Both the position numbers and the translations under genes were made by a program. The notes beneath the pieces are model-generated. The model worked only from the letters and a program-made list of their open reading frames with translations. It was not told where the DNA came from and searched no databases. This document shows positions 17,878 through 26,110 of a DNA stretch of 64,000 nucleotides, piece by piece (within the stretch, counting starts at the first letter, position 1; each line of letters begins with the position of its first letter). Location: contig NZ_CP053985.1 of NCBI RefSeq assembly GCF_013267355.1, positions 3,472,001 through 3,536,000 on the forward strand, in the 5' to 3' direction. The DNA is from Achromobacter pestifer. Lineage in GTDB: Bacteria; Pseudomonadota; Gammaproteobacteria; Burkholderiales; Burkholderiaceae_B.

Positions 17878-19038
17878 TCAGGCGTCGATTTCGATCAGCT
17901 CGCGCGGATAGCGGGTGAGCACCTCGCAGCCGTCCTCGGAGACGGCCACGCTTTCGCTGGCCATGAAACCGCCTTCGGGCATGAACAGGGACGGCACGAG
18001 GTGAAAGGTCATGCCGGGCTCCAGCACGGTGGGGTCGCCCGGACGCAACGCCAGGAAGCGTCCTTCGGCCCAGTTGGGCGGAAAGCCGATGCCTATGCCG
18101 TAAGCGGTGCGGTGATCGAAGTACTGCCCCATCCCGGCGCGTTCGAAGACTGCCCGGCAGGCCTGATCCACCTGCGCGGAGGTGACGCCCGGGCGGATGG
18201 TCTCGATGGCGGCATCCAGCGCGGCGATGACGGTGCCCGCCAGGAAGCGCTGCCGCTCGGTGGCGCGGCCAACCACGCAATTGCGCGAGATCATGGCGTG
18301 GTAGCGGTTGATGTTGGCCGCGGCCTCCAGGAAAACCAGGTCGCCCCGCTTGAGTTCGCGGCGCTGCCAGGTGGTGAAGCAGACGCCGCTGGCGCGGCCC
18401 ACGGCCACCAGCGGCACACGGGTGTACTCGCTGCCGGCCTTGGTGGCGCCGTGCAGCATGGCGGCGGCGAGATCGTTCTCGGTGGCGCCCACGGCGATCG
18501 CCCGCACTGCGGCGTCGATGCCGGCGACCGCCGCGCCGGCGGCCTGGCGCATGAAGCCCAGCTGCGCCGGGGTCTTGATCTTGCGCGCCTCTTCCATCGG
18601 GCCTTGCCAGTCGGTCAGGCGTACGCCCAGACGGGCTTGCAGCTGCTTGTAGGCGGCCACGCTGAGGTAGCCGGAAGCCGTTTCCAGGCCGATGCGGCCG
18701 CTGGGCAGGATGTCCTTCAGATAGCTAGCCAGCACCTCCACCGGATCGCTGATGTCATCGATGGCGACAAAGCGCGCGATGTTGCGGTTGCCGGTCGCCA
18801 CGGCGTGGTTGACCTGGCGCGACACCATGGCGATGCCGCCGTCGGCAGAGACCACCAGGCACTGGAAAGTGAAGTAGCCGATGGAACGGTAGCCGGTCAG
18901 CCAGTAGATGTTCTCGGGGTCGAACAGGATAGCCGCCGACAGGCCCTGGGCCTGGATGTCCTGTGCGAGCAGCGAGAGGTTCGCGGCATAGGCGTCCGGG
19001 CCGAACGGCAATTCCATGGGTGCATAGTTTTCCGACAC
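17878..19038 (-). CDS. M24 creatinase-fold hydrolase, EutD/DoeA-like
   Basis: This 386-residue protein has the two-domain creatinase/prolidase layout (Creatinase_N, then pita-bread M24). All five metal ligands of true M24 peptidases appear to be replaced: the first Asp is Glu in FLEAAAN, the second lies at HAMISRN (Met), the His is Tyr in AYGIGIG, and both Glu positions read HLVP and ASES. This is the pattern of metal-free creatinase and ectoine hydrolase. The segment GIGFPPNWAEG resembles ectoine hydrolase DoeA/EutD. It probably hydrolyses a cyclic amidine or amide taken up by the adjacent ABC transporter. Confidence 0.82.
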   Translation of the reverse strand: MSENYAPMELPFGPDAYAANLSLLAQDIQAQGLSAAILFDPENIYWLTGYRSIGYFTFQCLVVSADGGIAMVSRQVNHAVATGNRNIARFVAIDDISDPVEVLASYLKDILPSGRIGLETASGYLSVAAYKQLQARLGVRLTDWQGPMEEARKIKTPAQLGFMRQAAGAAVAGIDAAVRAIAVGATENDLAAAMLHGATKAGSEYTRVPLVAVGRASGVCFTTWQRRELKRGDLVFLEAAANINRYHAMISRNCVVGRATERQRFLAGTVIAALDAAIETIRPGVTSAQVDQACRAVFERAGMGQYFDHRTAYGIGIGFPPNWAEGRFLALRPGDPTVLEPGMTFHLVPSLFMPEGGFMASESVAVSEDGCEVLTRYPRELIEIDA

Positions 19039-19115
19039 GATGGGTCCTGGATGAAAGTCGAACGCTCATCCTAGGAACAATCCACATAACTTCCTAATAC
19101 CAATAATTGCCATGT

Positions 19116-19135
19116 CTATAGCTAAATAGTTATAG
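19116..19135. promoter_or_regulatory. candidate LysR operator between divergent genes
   Basis: An inverted repeat CTATA-N10-TATAG ends 7 bases before the LysR gene start at 19143, in the 104-base gap that also precedes the M24 gene on the other strand. It fits a LysR-type T-N11-A box for autoregulation and activation of the divergent transport/hydrolase cassette. Confidence 0.5.
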
Positions 19136-19142
19136 TCGGCGC

Positions 19143-20033
19143 ATGAACGTGCGAGAGATAGAAATCTTCAGGGCGGTGATGCGGGAAGGCTCGGTGTCGC
19201 GGGCGGCGCAGGTGCTGCTGATTTCGCAGCCGGCCGCCAGCAAGTACATCGCCCAACTGGAACGCCGCGTGGGCGTGGCGCTGTTTGTGCGCAAGGGCGG
19301 GCGCCTGTTGCCCACGCCTGAAGGCCGGGCGCTTTACGGCCAGGTCGACCGGCTTTTTTCAGGTCTTTCGCAACTGGAAAACTTCATCAAGGATCTGGGC
19401 AGCGAAAAACAGGGGCATCTGACCGTCGCGTCCTTGCCGTTGCTGTCCTTGACCGTCATGCCCGACGTGCTCGCCAGTTTCATGGCGGAGCGCCCCAATA
19501 TCTCCGTGGCTTTGCAGACGCGCAGTTCGGCGCGCATCGTGGAATGGGTGGCGGCTCGCCAGGTGGACATGGGCGTGTGCTTCTGCGGGGCGCAGCATCC
19601 GGGCATCGTCGCGGAACCGTTGGTCAGCCTGCAGCTGTATTGCGCCATTCCTCCGGGAGATCCGCTGGAGAAGTTCGACACCATACGCGTCGAACAACTG
19701 GCCGGCCGCGACCTCATCATCTACGACAACCTGGACCACACCCGCTTTTGGCTGGAAGCGCTGCTGGAGCAGCAGAAGGTCTACGCGCGGCGGCGCGTGC
19801 AGGTGTTCTGGACTTCGGTGGCAATGGAGCTGGTGATGCGTGGCGTGGGCATCGCGCTGGTCGACCGGCTGACTGCCGCGCGCATCCCGGGCGGACTGGA
19901 TCAGCTGCGGCCGCTGGAGCCGGGCGCCTCATTCGACCTGAGCCTGGTATGGCCCGAGCATTGGCCGTCATCGGTCATCGCGCTGTCCTTCGCGGACGCG
20001 TTGCGGGAACATCTGCGCGGCCACGCGGCCTAG
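19143..20033 (+). CDS. LysR-family transcriptional regulator
   Basis: This 296-residue LysR regulator has its N-terminal winged helix-turn-helix at about 1-60 (SRAAQVLLISQPAASKYI) and a periplasmic-binding-protein-like effector domain. It is divergent from the M24/ABC cassette that starts at 19038 and is the likely activator of that cassette, with an inducer related to the imported compound. The start ATG at 19143 gives the family-typical beginning (MNVREIEIFRAV). Confidence 0.9.
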   Translation: MNVREIEIFRAVMREGSVSRAAQVLLISQPAASKYIAQLERRVGVALFVRKGGRLLPTPEGRALYGQVDRLFSGLSQLENFIKDLGSEKQGHLTVASLPLLSLTVMPDVLASFMAERPNISVALQTRSSARIVEWVAARQVDMGVCFCGAQHPGIVAEPLVSLQLYCAIPPGDPLEKFDTIRVEQLAGRDLIIYDNLDHTRFWLEALLEQQKVYARRRVQVFWTSVAMELVMRGVGIALVDRLTAARIPGGLDQLRPLEPGASFDLSLVWPEHWPSSVIALSFADALREHLRGHAA

Positions 20034-20062
20034 TGCGCCGCGCCCGCCCTTGGCCTGGAAAA

Positions 20063-20137
20063 TGGAGGCGCGGGCTGGAATCGAACCAACCTACGCGGAT
20101 TTGCAATCCTGCTGCATCGCCACTCTGCCACCGCGCC
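20063..20137 (-). tRNA. tRNA-Cys (GCA)
   Basis: Read on the minus strand, this 75-base stretch folds as a cloverleaf. The 7-base acceptor stem is GGCGCGG/CCGCGCC, the anticodon loop TTGCAAA has anticodon GCA, the T-loop is GGTTCGATTCC, and the 3' CCA is encoded. It stands alone. Its 5' end touches one arm of the inverted repeat at 20138-20187. Confidence 0.95.
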
Positions 20138-20187
20138 ATTTATTTTGTCCTAAGACATATATAATTCTGATTGAGGACAAAATAAAT
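20138..20187. promoter_or_regulatory. perfect 14-base inverted repeat with embedded -10 box (candidate PtsJ/MocR operator)
   Basis: The arms ATTTATTTTGTCCT (20138-20151) and AGGACAAAATAAAT (20174-20187) are exact reverse complements separated by 22 bases. The spacer contains TATAAT at 20160-20165 on the plus strand, pointing to the decarboxylase gene, and an AT-rich stretch that would also serve tRNA-Cys on the minus strand. The core TTGTCCT-N22-AGGACAA recurs with the same spacing at 24913-24948. The MocR gene at 22689 is the natural candidate for the binding protein. Confidence 0.65.
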
Positions 20188-20296
20188 TGCAAGCGTCCGC
20201 CGTGGACTGAGTGCTGTTTCGCGTGGCCGCCGGTCACGCGGCTGTCCTTGTTACCGGGCCGCCATGGGGGCGTCCGGGATTCGATCGAGGACAGCA

Positions 20297-22561
20297 ATGC
20301 AGTTCCAGTTTCCCATCGTCATCATCGACGAGGACTTCCGCTCGGAAAACACGTCCGGCCTGAGCATCCGGGTATTGGCCGAGGCCATCAAGGCCGAAGG
20401 CTTCGACGTGCTGGGGACGACCAGCTACGGCGATCTCAGCCTGTTCGCGCAGCAGCAAAGCCGCGCCAGCGCCTTCATACTGTCCATCGACGACGAGGAA
20501 CTCACGCATGGCGAGGGCACCGCGCCGGCGCTGCTGGCGTTGCGGGAATTCATCAGCGAAGTGCGGCGGCGCAACGCCGACGTGCCGATCTACGTGTACG
20601 GCGAAACCAAGACCGCGCGGCACATTCCGAACGACATCCTGCGCGAACTGCAGGGCGTGATCCATATGTACGAGGACACGCCGGAGTTCGTGGCGCGGCA
20701 CTTGATCCGCGAAGCCCGGGCCTACCTGGAGGGCGTCAAGCCGCCTTTCCTGAAGGCATTGCTGGACTACGCCGAGGACGGCTCCTATTCCTGGCATTGC
20801 CCGGGGCATTCCGGTGGCGTGGCGTTCCTGAAGAGTCCCGTGGGCCAGATGTTCCACCAGTTCTTCGGCGAGAACATGCTGCGCGCGGACGTCTGCAATG
20901 CGGTGGAGGAACTGGGGCAGCTGCTGGACCATAACGGCGCCATCGGCGCGAGCGAGCGCAACGCCGCGCGCATCTTCAATGCCGACCACTGCTATTTCGT
21001 GACCAACGGCACCAGCACCAGCAACAAGATCGTGTGGCACCACATGGTGGCGCCGGGAGACGTGGTGCTGGTGGATCGCAATTGCCACAAGTCGATCCTG
21101 CACAGCATCGTCATGACGGGCGCGATTCCCGTCTTCCTGCGTCCCACGCGCAACCATTTCGGCATCATCGGGCCGATTCCGCGCAGCGAGTTCGATGTCG
21201 AGACGATCCGCGGGAAGATCCGCGCCCATCCGCTGCTCCAGCATCTGGACGCCGATGCGGTGCGCCCGCGGGTAATGGCGCTGACGCAGTCGACCTACGA
21301 CGGCATCATCTACGAAACCGAGACGATCAAGGCGGCGCTGGATGGCTACGTCGATGCCTTGCATTTCGACGAAGCATGGATGCCGCACGCGGTGTTCCAT
21401 CCGTTCTACGGCGCCTATCACTGCATGGGCAAGCAGCGCGCGCGGCCCAGGGAATCGCTGGTGTTCTCCACGCAATCCACGCACAAGCTGCTGGCCGGCA
21501 TCAGCCAGGCCAGCCACGTGCTGGCGCAGGACTCCATGACGCGGCAGCTGGACCGGCACCTTTTCAACGAAGCCTATCTGATGCACACCAGCACCAGCCC
21601 CCAGTACGCCATCATCGCCAGCTGCGACGTGGCGGCGGCCATGATGGAGCCGCCGGGAGGCACGGTGCTGGTGGAGGAGAGCATCGCCGAGGCGCTGGAT
21701 TTCCGCCGTGCAATGAAGGAAGTCGGCACGCATTTCGCCGACGGCGACTGGTGGTTCAAGGTCTGGGGGCCGCAGGCGCTGGCGCCGGAGGGCATAGGCT
21801 CGCCCGAGGACTGGATCATCCGCGCCGACGGCGGAGATTCGTCCTGGCACGGATTCGGCGCACTGGCCGATGGCTTCAATATGCTGGACCCGATCAAGTC
21901 CACCATCGTGACGCCGGGGCTGGACCTGGATGGCAACTTCGCGGACAGCGGCATTCCGGCATCCATCGTCACCAAGTTCCTGGCCGAGCATGGGGTGATC
22001 GTGGAGAAGACCGGCCTGTACAGCTTCTTCATCATGTTCACGATAGGGATCACCAAGGGCCGTTGGAGTTCGCTCCTGACCGCGTTGCAGCAGTTCAAGG
22101 ATGACTACGAGCGCAACCAGCCCATGTGGCGGATCCTGCCGGAGTTCTGCCGCAAGTACCCGCGCTACGAGAGCATGGGCCTGCGGGACCTGTGCCAGCA
22201 TGTCCATGCGACCTATGCCAGGCACGATATCGCCCGGCTGACCACGGACATGTACCTGACCGACGTCACCCCCGCGATGAAGCCCTGCGACGCCTACGCC
22301 AGCATCGCCCAGCGGCGCACCGAGAGGGTGGAGATCGACCATCTGGAAGGCCGCATCACCACCAGCCTGATCACGCCCTATCCTCCGGGCATACCGTTGC
22401 TGGTCCCAGGCGAGGTGTTCAACCGGACCATCGTCGATTACCTGAAGTTCTCGCGCGAGCTGAACCGGGAGTGCCCCGGGTTTGGGACGGACATCCATGG
22501 CTTCGTGGAACTGCGCGACGCGGACGGAAACCCGCGCTATTACGTCGATTGCTTGCGGTAG
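20297..22561 (+). CDS. Orn/Lys/Arg decarboxylase (PLP-dependent)
   Basis: This 754-residue class I basic amino acid decarboxylase has an N-terminal wing/receiver-like domain (about 1-140) and a PLP domain with DEAW at 358-361 and the Schiff-base lysine Lys397 in STQSTHKLL. Its C-terminal domain contains the family segment TPYPPGIPLLVPGE. Length is close to AdiA (about 755) and longer than CadA/LdcC (about 715). Arginine, lysine or ornithine could be the substrate; the motif set does not decide. The ATG at 20297 gives the family start. The gene precedes the B6-sensing regulator ptsJ on the same strand, with 127 bases between them, and the shared operator suggests PLP-linked control. Confidence 0.9.
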   Translation: MQFQFPIVIIDEDFRSENTSGLSIRVLAEAIKAEGFDVLGTTSYGDLSLFAQQQSRASAFILSIDDEELTHGEGTAPALLALREFISEVRRRNADVPIYVYGETKTARHIPNDILRELQGVIHMYEDTPEFVARHLIREARAYLEGVKPPFLKALLDYAEDGSYSWHCPGHSGGVAFLKSPVGQMFHQFFGENMLRADVCNAVEELGQLLDHNGAIGASERNAARIFNADHCYFVTNGTSTSNKIVWHHMVAPGDVVLVDRNCHKSILHSIVMTGAIPVFLRPTRNHFGIIGPIPRSEFDVETIRGKIRAHPLLQHLDADAVRPRVMALTQSTYDGIIYETETIKAALDGYVDALHFDEAWMPHAVFHPFYGAYHCMGKQRARPRESLVFSTQSTHKLLAGISQASHVLAQDSMTRQLDRHLFNEAYLMHTSTSPQYAIIASCDVAAAMMEPPGGTVLVEESIAEALDFRRAMKEVGTHFADGDWWFKVWGPQALAPEGIGSPEDWIIRADGGDSSWHGFGALADGFNMLDPIKSTIVTPGLDLDGNFADSGIPASIVTKFLAEHGVIVEKTGLYSFFIMFTIGITKGRWSSLLTALQQFKDDYERNQPMWRILPEFCRKYPRYESMGLRDLCQHVHATYARHDIARLTTDMYLTDVTPAMKPCDAYASIAQRRTERVEIDHLEGRITTSLITPYPPGIPLLVPGEVFNRTIVDYLKFSRELNRECPGFGTDIHGFVELRDADGNPRYYVDCLR

Positions 22562-22600
22562 GCACGCTTTATGCGGACCGGGAATCCGTGTCAAACTTAC

Positions 22601-22618
22601 GCCGGGAGTTGGCCCGGC
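22601..22618 (+). terminator. weak hairpin after the decarboxylase gene
   Basis: GCCGGG and CCCGGC form a 6-base stem with a 6-base loop 40 bases after the decarboxylase stop. No T run follows, so intrinsic termination is uncertain. Confidence 0.3.
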
Positions 22619-22688
22619 CAGGGGCCCCCAATGACTTGACGCGGCCCGGCCGCTGTCCATGCCAGAAACGGGATTGTCTTAGGACTCT

Positions 22689-23984
22689 ATGAAAATACAA
22701 GGAAAGACCGCCGCGGAGATCTTCGATTGCGTGCGCGCGATGGCTCAGTCGGGGCAGCTGCCGCCGGGCCACGCGCTGCCGCCGGTGCGCGATCTGGCGG
22801 TCGAGCTGGATATCAACCGCAATACTGTCGCCGCTGCCTACAAGCGGCTGGTGACGGCAGGCATTGCCCTGACGCAGGGCCGCTTGGGAACCATCATCCG
22901 CGCCCAATCCGGTCCTGGCGAACAGGAAGGCGCGTTGTCGGACTCGCCGCTGGCCGATCTGGCCAGCGGCAATCCCAATCCGGCCTGGCTGCCGGACTTG
23001 AGTGCCGCGCTTGCCATCCGGCCCTATCAGCCGCGGCTATATGGCGAGCCCACCGTCAACGCCGGGCTGGAGAGCTATGCCCGCGCCTGGTTCGCGCCGG
23101 ACCGCCCGGCGCCTTTCGAGATCAACCTGTCCCACGGTGCGGTGGACGCCATCGAGCGGCTGCTCAGCTCGCACCTGGTGGCTGGGGACAAGGTGGCGGT
23201 CGAGAATCCCTGCTTCCTGAGCAGCATCAACATGCTGCGCATCGCCGGCCTGCAGGCGCTGGGCGTGCCGGTCGACGCCGAAGGCATGCAGGCGGCGGCG
23301 CTGGAGGCGGCTCTGGCCAAGGGCGCGCAGGCCGTGATCCTGACGCCGCGGGCCCACAACCCCACGGGCTGCAGCCTGAGCGAAAAGCGGGCGAGGGCGC
23401 TGGCGCGGGTGCTGGCCAAGTATCCGCACGCCATGGTCATCGTGGACGATCACTACGCCTTGCTGTCGGGCAAGGAATACCACTCGGTGCTGCCCTCCGG
23501 CACGCAGCGCTGGGCGTTGGTGCGCTCGTTCTCCAAGACGCTGGGCCCCGACGTGCGGCTGGCCATGGTGGCCAGCGATCCCGCGACGTCGCGTCAGTTG
23601 CGCTTGCGGCTGGCGTCCGGCACCAGCTGGGTCAGCCACCTGCTGCAGGACATGGTCGAGGTCACGTTGGGCCGGCCCGAGGTTGCCAAGCAGATGGCCC
23701 AGGCCCGCAAGGATTACGCGCAGCGCCGCAAGGCCCTGGAAGGCGCCTTGCTGGAGCAGGGCGTGCCGTGCGCCGCGGACGGCGATGGCCTGAACCTGTG
23801 GGTGCCGCTGGATACCGACGACCAGGCTGTCGCGCTGGCCCTGGCTCATCGCGGCTGGCTGGTGCGCCATGGCGACGCCTTCGGGGTGCAGGAGCCGGTC
23901 AGGGGCCTGCGCATTACCATCTCCGCGATCGAACCCGGGCAGTGCCGCAAGCTGGCGCGGGATATCCGGGAAAGCATGGTCTAG
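22689..23984 (+). CDS. ptsJ: MocR/GntR-type transcriptional regulator with aminotransferase domain (PtsJ)
   Basis: This 431-residue fusion has a GntR winged helix-turn-helix (about 1-72; PPVRDLAVELDINRNTVAAAYKRL) joined to a fold-type I aminotransferase domain with PLP lysine Lys283 in SFSKTLGP. The N-terminal wording matches PtsJ, a vitamin B6 regulator of the MocR family. It probably senses PLP and controls its own region. The palindrome-like TTGTCTTAGGACT at 22674-22686 lies directly before the ATG and doubles as the ribosome site (AGGA). It lies downstream of a PLP enzyme gene and near a second PLP enzyme gene, hisC. Confidence 0.82.
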   Translation: MKIQGKTAAEIFDCVRAMAQSGQLPPGHALPPVRDLAVELDINRNTVAAAYKRLVTAGIALTQGRLGTIIRAQSGPGEQEGALSDSPLADLASGNPNPAWLPDLSAALAIRPYQPRLYGEPTVNAGLESYARAWFAPDRPAPFEINLSHGAVDAIERLLSSHLVAGDKVAVENPCFLSSINMLRIAGLQALGVPVDAEGMQAAALEAALAKGAQAVILTPRAHNPTGCSLSEKRARALARVLAKYPHAMVIVDDHYALLSGKEYHSVLPSGTQRWALVRSFSKTLGPDVRLAMVASDPATSRQLRLRLASGTSWVSHLLQDMVEVTLGRPEVAKQMAQARKDYAQRRKALEGALLEQGVPCAADGDGLNLWVPLDTDDQAVALALAHRGWLVRHGDAFGVQEPVRGLRITISAIEPGQCRKLARDIRESMV

Positions 23985-24032
23985 GGCCTGTGCAAGGCTC
24001 CATTTAGTGAGAACAGGCTCTAGCCGCCGGCG

Positions 24033-24878
24033 TCAACGCCGGTCGGCCATGGCTTGCCCCAATCTGACGGAGCGTCCCGTTTCCCAGCCGGGACGGAAAC
24101 GCCAGGCGCTGCCCGGCATCAGCACCACCACGGTCGAACCCAGCTGGAAATGTCCCATCTCGGCGCCTTGCGGCAAGCGCAAGGGCGCGAGACTGCCGTA
24201 GTCCCACTGCCGGATGCGCCGGCCGTGCGGCGCCACCTGGCCATGCCAGACCGTGGCGAGGCTGCCGACGATGGCGGCGCCCACCAGCACCATGGCGTAG
24301 ACGCCATGCAGCGGGTGCTCGAACCAGCAGACCAGCCGTTCGTTGCGCGCCAGCAGGCCGTCCATGCCTTGCACGATTTCCGGCCGGACGGAGTACAGCG
24401 TTCCCGGCACATGGCGCATGCCCAGCAGACGTCCTTCGCAGGGCATGTGCACCCGATGGTAGTCGCGCGGACTCAGATAGATCGTGGTGAACCAGCCGCC
24501 TCCCAAGGCGCGCGCCAGGTCCGCATCGGCCAGCAGCGCGGCCGCGCTGTATTGGCGCTGCTTGGCCTGGATCAGCTGCCCCAGGCTGATGCGGCCGAAC
24601 TGGCTGACGGTGCCGTCCGCGGGACTGGTCCAATCCGCGTCGGCCAGCCTGCGGGCGCCGGGGCGCAGGGCGCGCGTGAAGAAGGCGTTGAAACTGTCAT
24701 AGGCCTTCGGATCGGGGGGCAGGGCCTCGCCGAGATCGATGCCATACCACTTGGCGTAGCAGCGGATCAGCGGCTGAGCCACCCACGGCAGGCGACACGA
24801 GGCCAGTCGGCCGGCGCAACGCGTCAGCCAGAGCTTGGGCGCAACGCGCTGGAATAACAGGGAAATAGACGTAGACAT
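24033..24878 (-). CDS. psd: phosphatidylserine decarboxylase proenzyme
   Basis: This 281-residue enzyme makes phosphatidylethanolamine at the inner membrane. The self-cleavage site is LGST at 246-249: cleavage before Ser248 creates the pyruvoyl group. Also present are SPADG (Asp88) and HRVHMP (141-146) of the catalytic triad. Length matches the short bacterial membrane-bound type (E. coli about 320). The frame is open to 24941; I take the ATG at 24878, which leaves room for the control region shared with hisC. It is divergent from hisC and convergent with ptsJ. Confidence 0.93.
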   Translation of the reverse strand: MSTSISLLFQRVAPKLWLTRCAGRLASCRLPWVAQPLIRCYAKWYGIDLGEALPPDPKAYDSFNAFFTRALRPGARRLADADWTSPADGTVSQFGRISLGQLIQAKQRQYSAAALLADADLARALGGGWFTTIYLSPRDYHRVHMPCEGRLLGMRHVPGTLYSVRPEIVQGMDGLLARNERLVCWFEHPLHGVYAMVLVGAAIVGSLATVWHGQVAPHGRRIRQWDYGSLAPLRLPQGAEMGHFQLGSTVVVLMPGSAWRFRPGWETGRSVRLGQAMADRR

Positions 24879-24912
24879 GAAAATTGCGCTTGCGGCGCGG
24901 CGGGGAAATTTA

Positions 24913-24948
24913 TTGTCCTGAATCGTAGTGTAGTATGGCATAGGACAA
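24913..24948. promoter_or_regulatory. second TTGTCCT-N22-AGGACAA site between psd and hisC
   Basis: TTGTCCT at 24913-24919 and AGGACAA at 24942-24948 are separated by exactly 22 bases, as in the site before the decarboxylase gene. AT-rich flanks continue the similarity (TTTATTGTCCT and AGGACAAAATA). TAGTAT at 24931-24936 could be a -10 box toward hisC. Confidence 0.6.
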
Positions 24949-25003
24949 AATAGAGATTCAGAAACCCGTCGATCGCTTACCGAGAGGCAGTTGCCGCAAC
25001 ACC

Positions 25004-26086
25004 ATGGTTTCCCTACACAGCCCGCGCGTTGAAACCTTGTCGCCCTATGTGCCTGGAGAGCAGGCGCCAGGCGATGGATGGATCAAGCTCAATACCAACG
25101 AGAATCCCTATCCGCCGTCACCCGCCGTGATAGCGGCCATTGCCGCCGCGGCCGCCGAAGGCCTGGAGCGCTATCCGGATCCGCGGGCCAGGCATCTGCG
25201 TGCGGCCATCGGGCAGTATCACGGGGTGCCGGTGGAGCAGGTCTTCGCCGGCAACGGTTCCGACGAAGTGCTGGCGCTGGCGTTCTGCGCGTTCTTCCAG
25301 CACGGCGTCCAGCCCTTGCTGATGGCGGATGTGACCTACGGCTTCTATGAGGTGTATTGCCGCTTGTTCGGCATACGCAGCGCGCAGATCGCGGTGGACG
25401 ACGGCCTGAGGCTGGACCTGGACGGCTTTGAGGCGTTGGGCGCCGCGGATGCCGGCATTGCCGGCATGGTCATCGCCAACCCGAACGCGCCCACGGGAGA
25501 GTGCCTGCCGTTGGACCGCGTGCAGCGGCTGCTGGAGATTCAGCCCCGGCGGCTGTTGCTGGTGGACGAGGCCTATGTGGACTTCGGCGGTCAATCCGCC
25601 ATTGCCCTGGTGCAGCGCTATCCGAACCTGCTGGTGGTCCAGACGCTGTCGAAGTCCCGGGCGCTGGCCGGCCTGCGCGTGGGGTTCGCGATCGGACAGG
25701 AGCCGCTGATCGCCGCGCTGGAGCGGGTGAAGAACAGCTTCAACTCCTATCCGCTCGGCCATTTGGCCCAGAAGGGCGCCGCGGCAGCCTTTCAAGACCG
25801 CGCCCATTTCGAGGAGACACGGCAGGCCATCATCGGCACCCGCACCTTGCTCTGCGCGCATCTGCGGCTGCTGGGCTTTGACGTCTTGCCGTCGCAGGCG
25901 AATTTCCTGTTCGTGCGCCATCCGCGCTTCGATGCGCGGGCGCTCGCGGCTGGCCTGAAGGACGCGAAAATACTGGTGCGTCACTTCCCGCGACCGCGTG
26001 TGGAGCAGTTCCTGCGAATTTCCGTAGGCACCGAGGAACAGGCGGCATGCCTGGTGCGGGCGCTGCGCGCCATGGTCCAGCCGTAG
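25004..26086 (+). CDS. hisC: histidinol-phosphate aminotransferase
   Basis: This 360-residue class II-type aminotransferase converts imidazole acetol phosphate and glutamate to histidinol phosphate. It shows the HisC opening IKLNTNENPYPPSP (27-40), the nucleotide-type pocket GNGSDE, ANPNAPTG and the PLP lysine Lys217 in TLSKSRALAGLR. It stands outside any his operon, so it may be a second copy working also on aromatic amino acids. Its promoter region holds the repeat site described at 24913. Confidence 0.92.
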   Translation: MVSLHSPRVETLSPYVPGEQAPGDGWIKLNTNENPYPPSPAVIAAIAAAAAEGLERYPDPRARHLRAAIGQYHGVPVEQVFAGNGSDEVLALAFCAFFQHGVQPLLMADVTYGFYEVYCRLFGIRSAQIAVDDGLRLDLDGFEALGAADAGIAGMVIANPNAPTGECLPLDRVQRLLEIQPRRLLLVDEAYVDFGGQSAIALVQRYPNLLVVQTLSKSRALAGLRVGFAIGQEPLIAALERVKNSFNSYPLGHLAQKGAAAAFQDRAHFEETRQAIIGTRTLLCAHLRLLGFDVLPSQANFLFVRHPRFDARALAAGLKDAKILVRHFPRPRVEQFLRISVGTEEQAACLVRALRAMVQP

Positions 26087-26110
26087 CGGCACGGACGGGA
26101 CTCGCGGCGC

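Noticed and set aside
20234..22660. An 808-codon open frame antisense to the decarboxylase gene
   Set aside because: It is a mirror of a strongly coding plus-strand gene in GC-rich DNA; its protein has no recognisable domain.
23985..24032. Imperfect inverted repeat with GCCTGT and ACAGGC arms after ptsJ
   Set aside because: The loop is 22 bases and no T run follows, so neither terminator nor mobile repeat can be supported.
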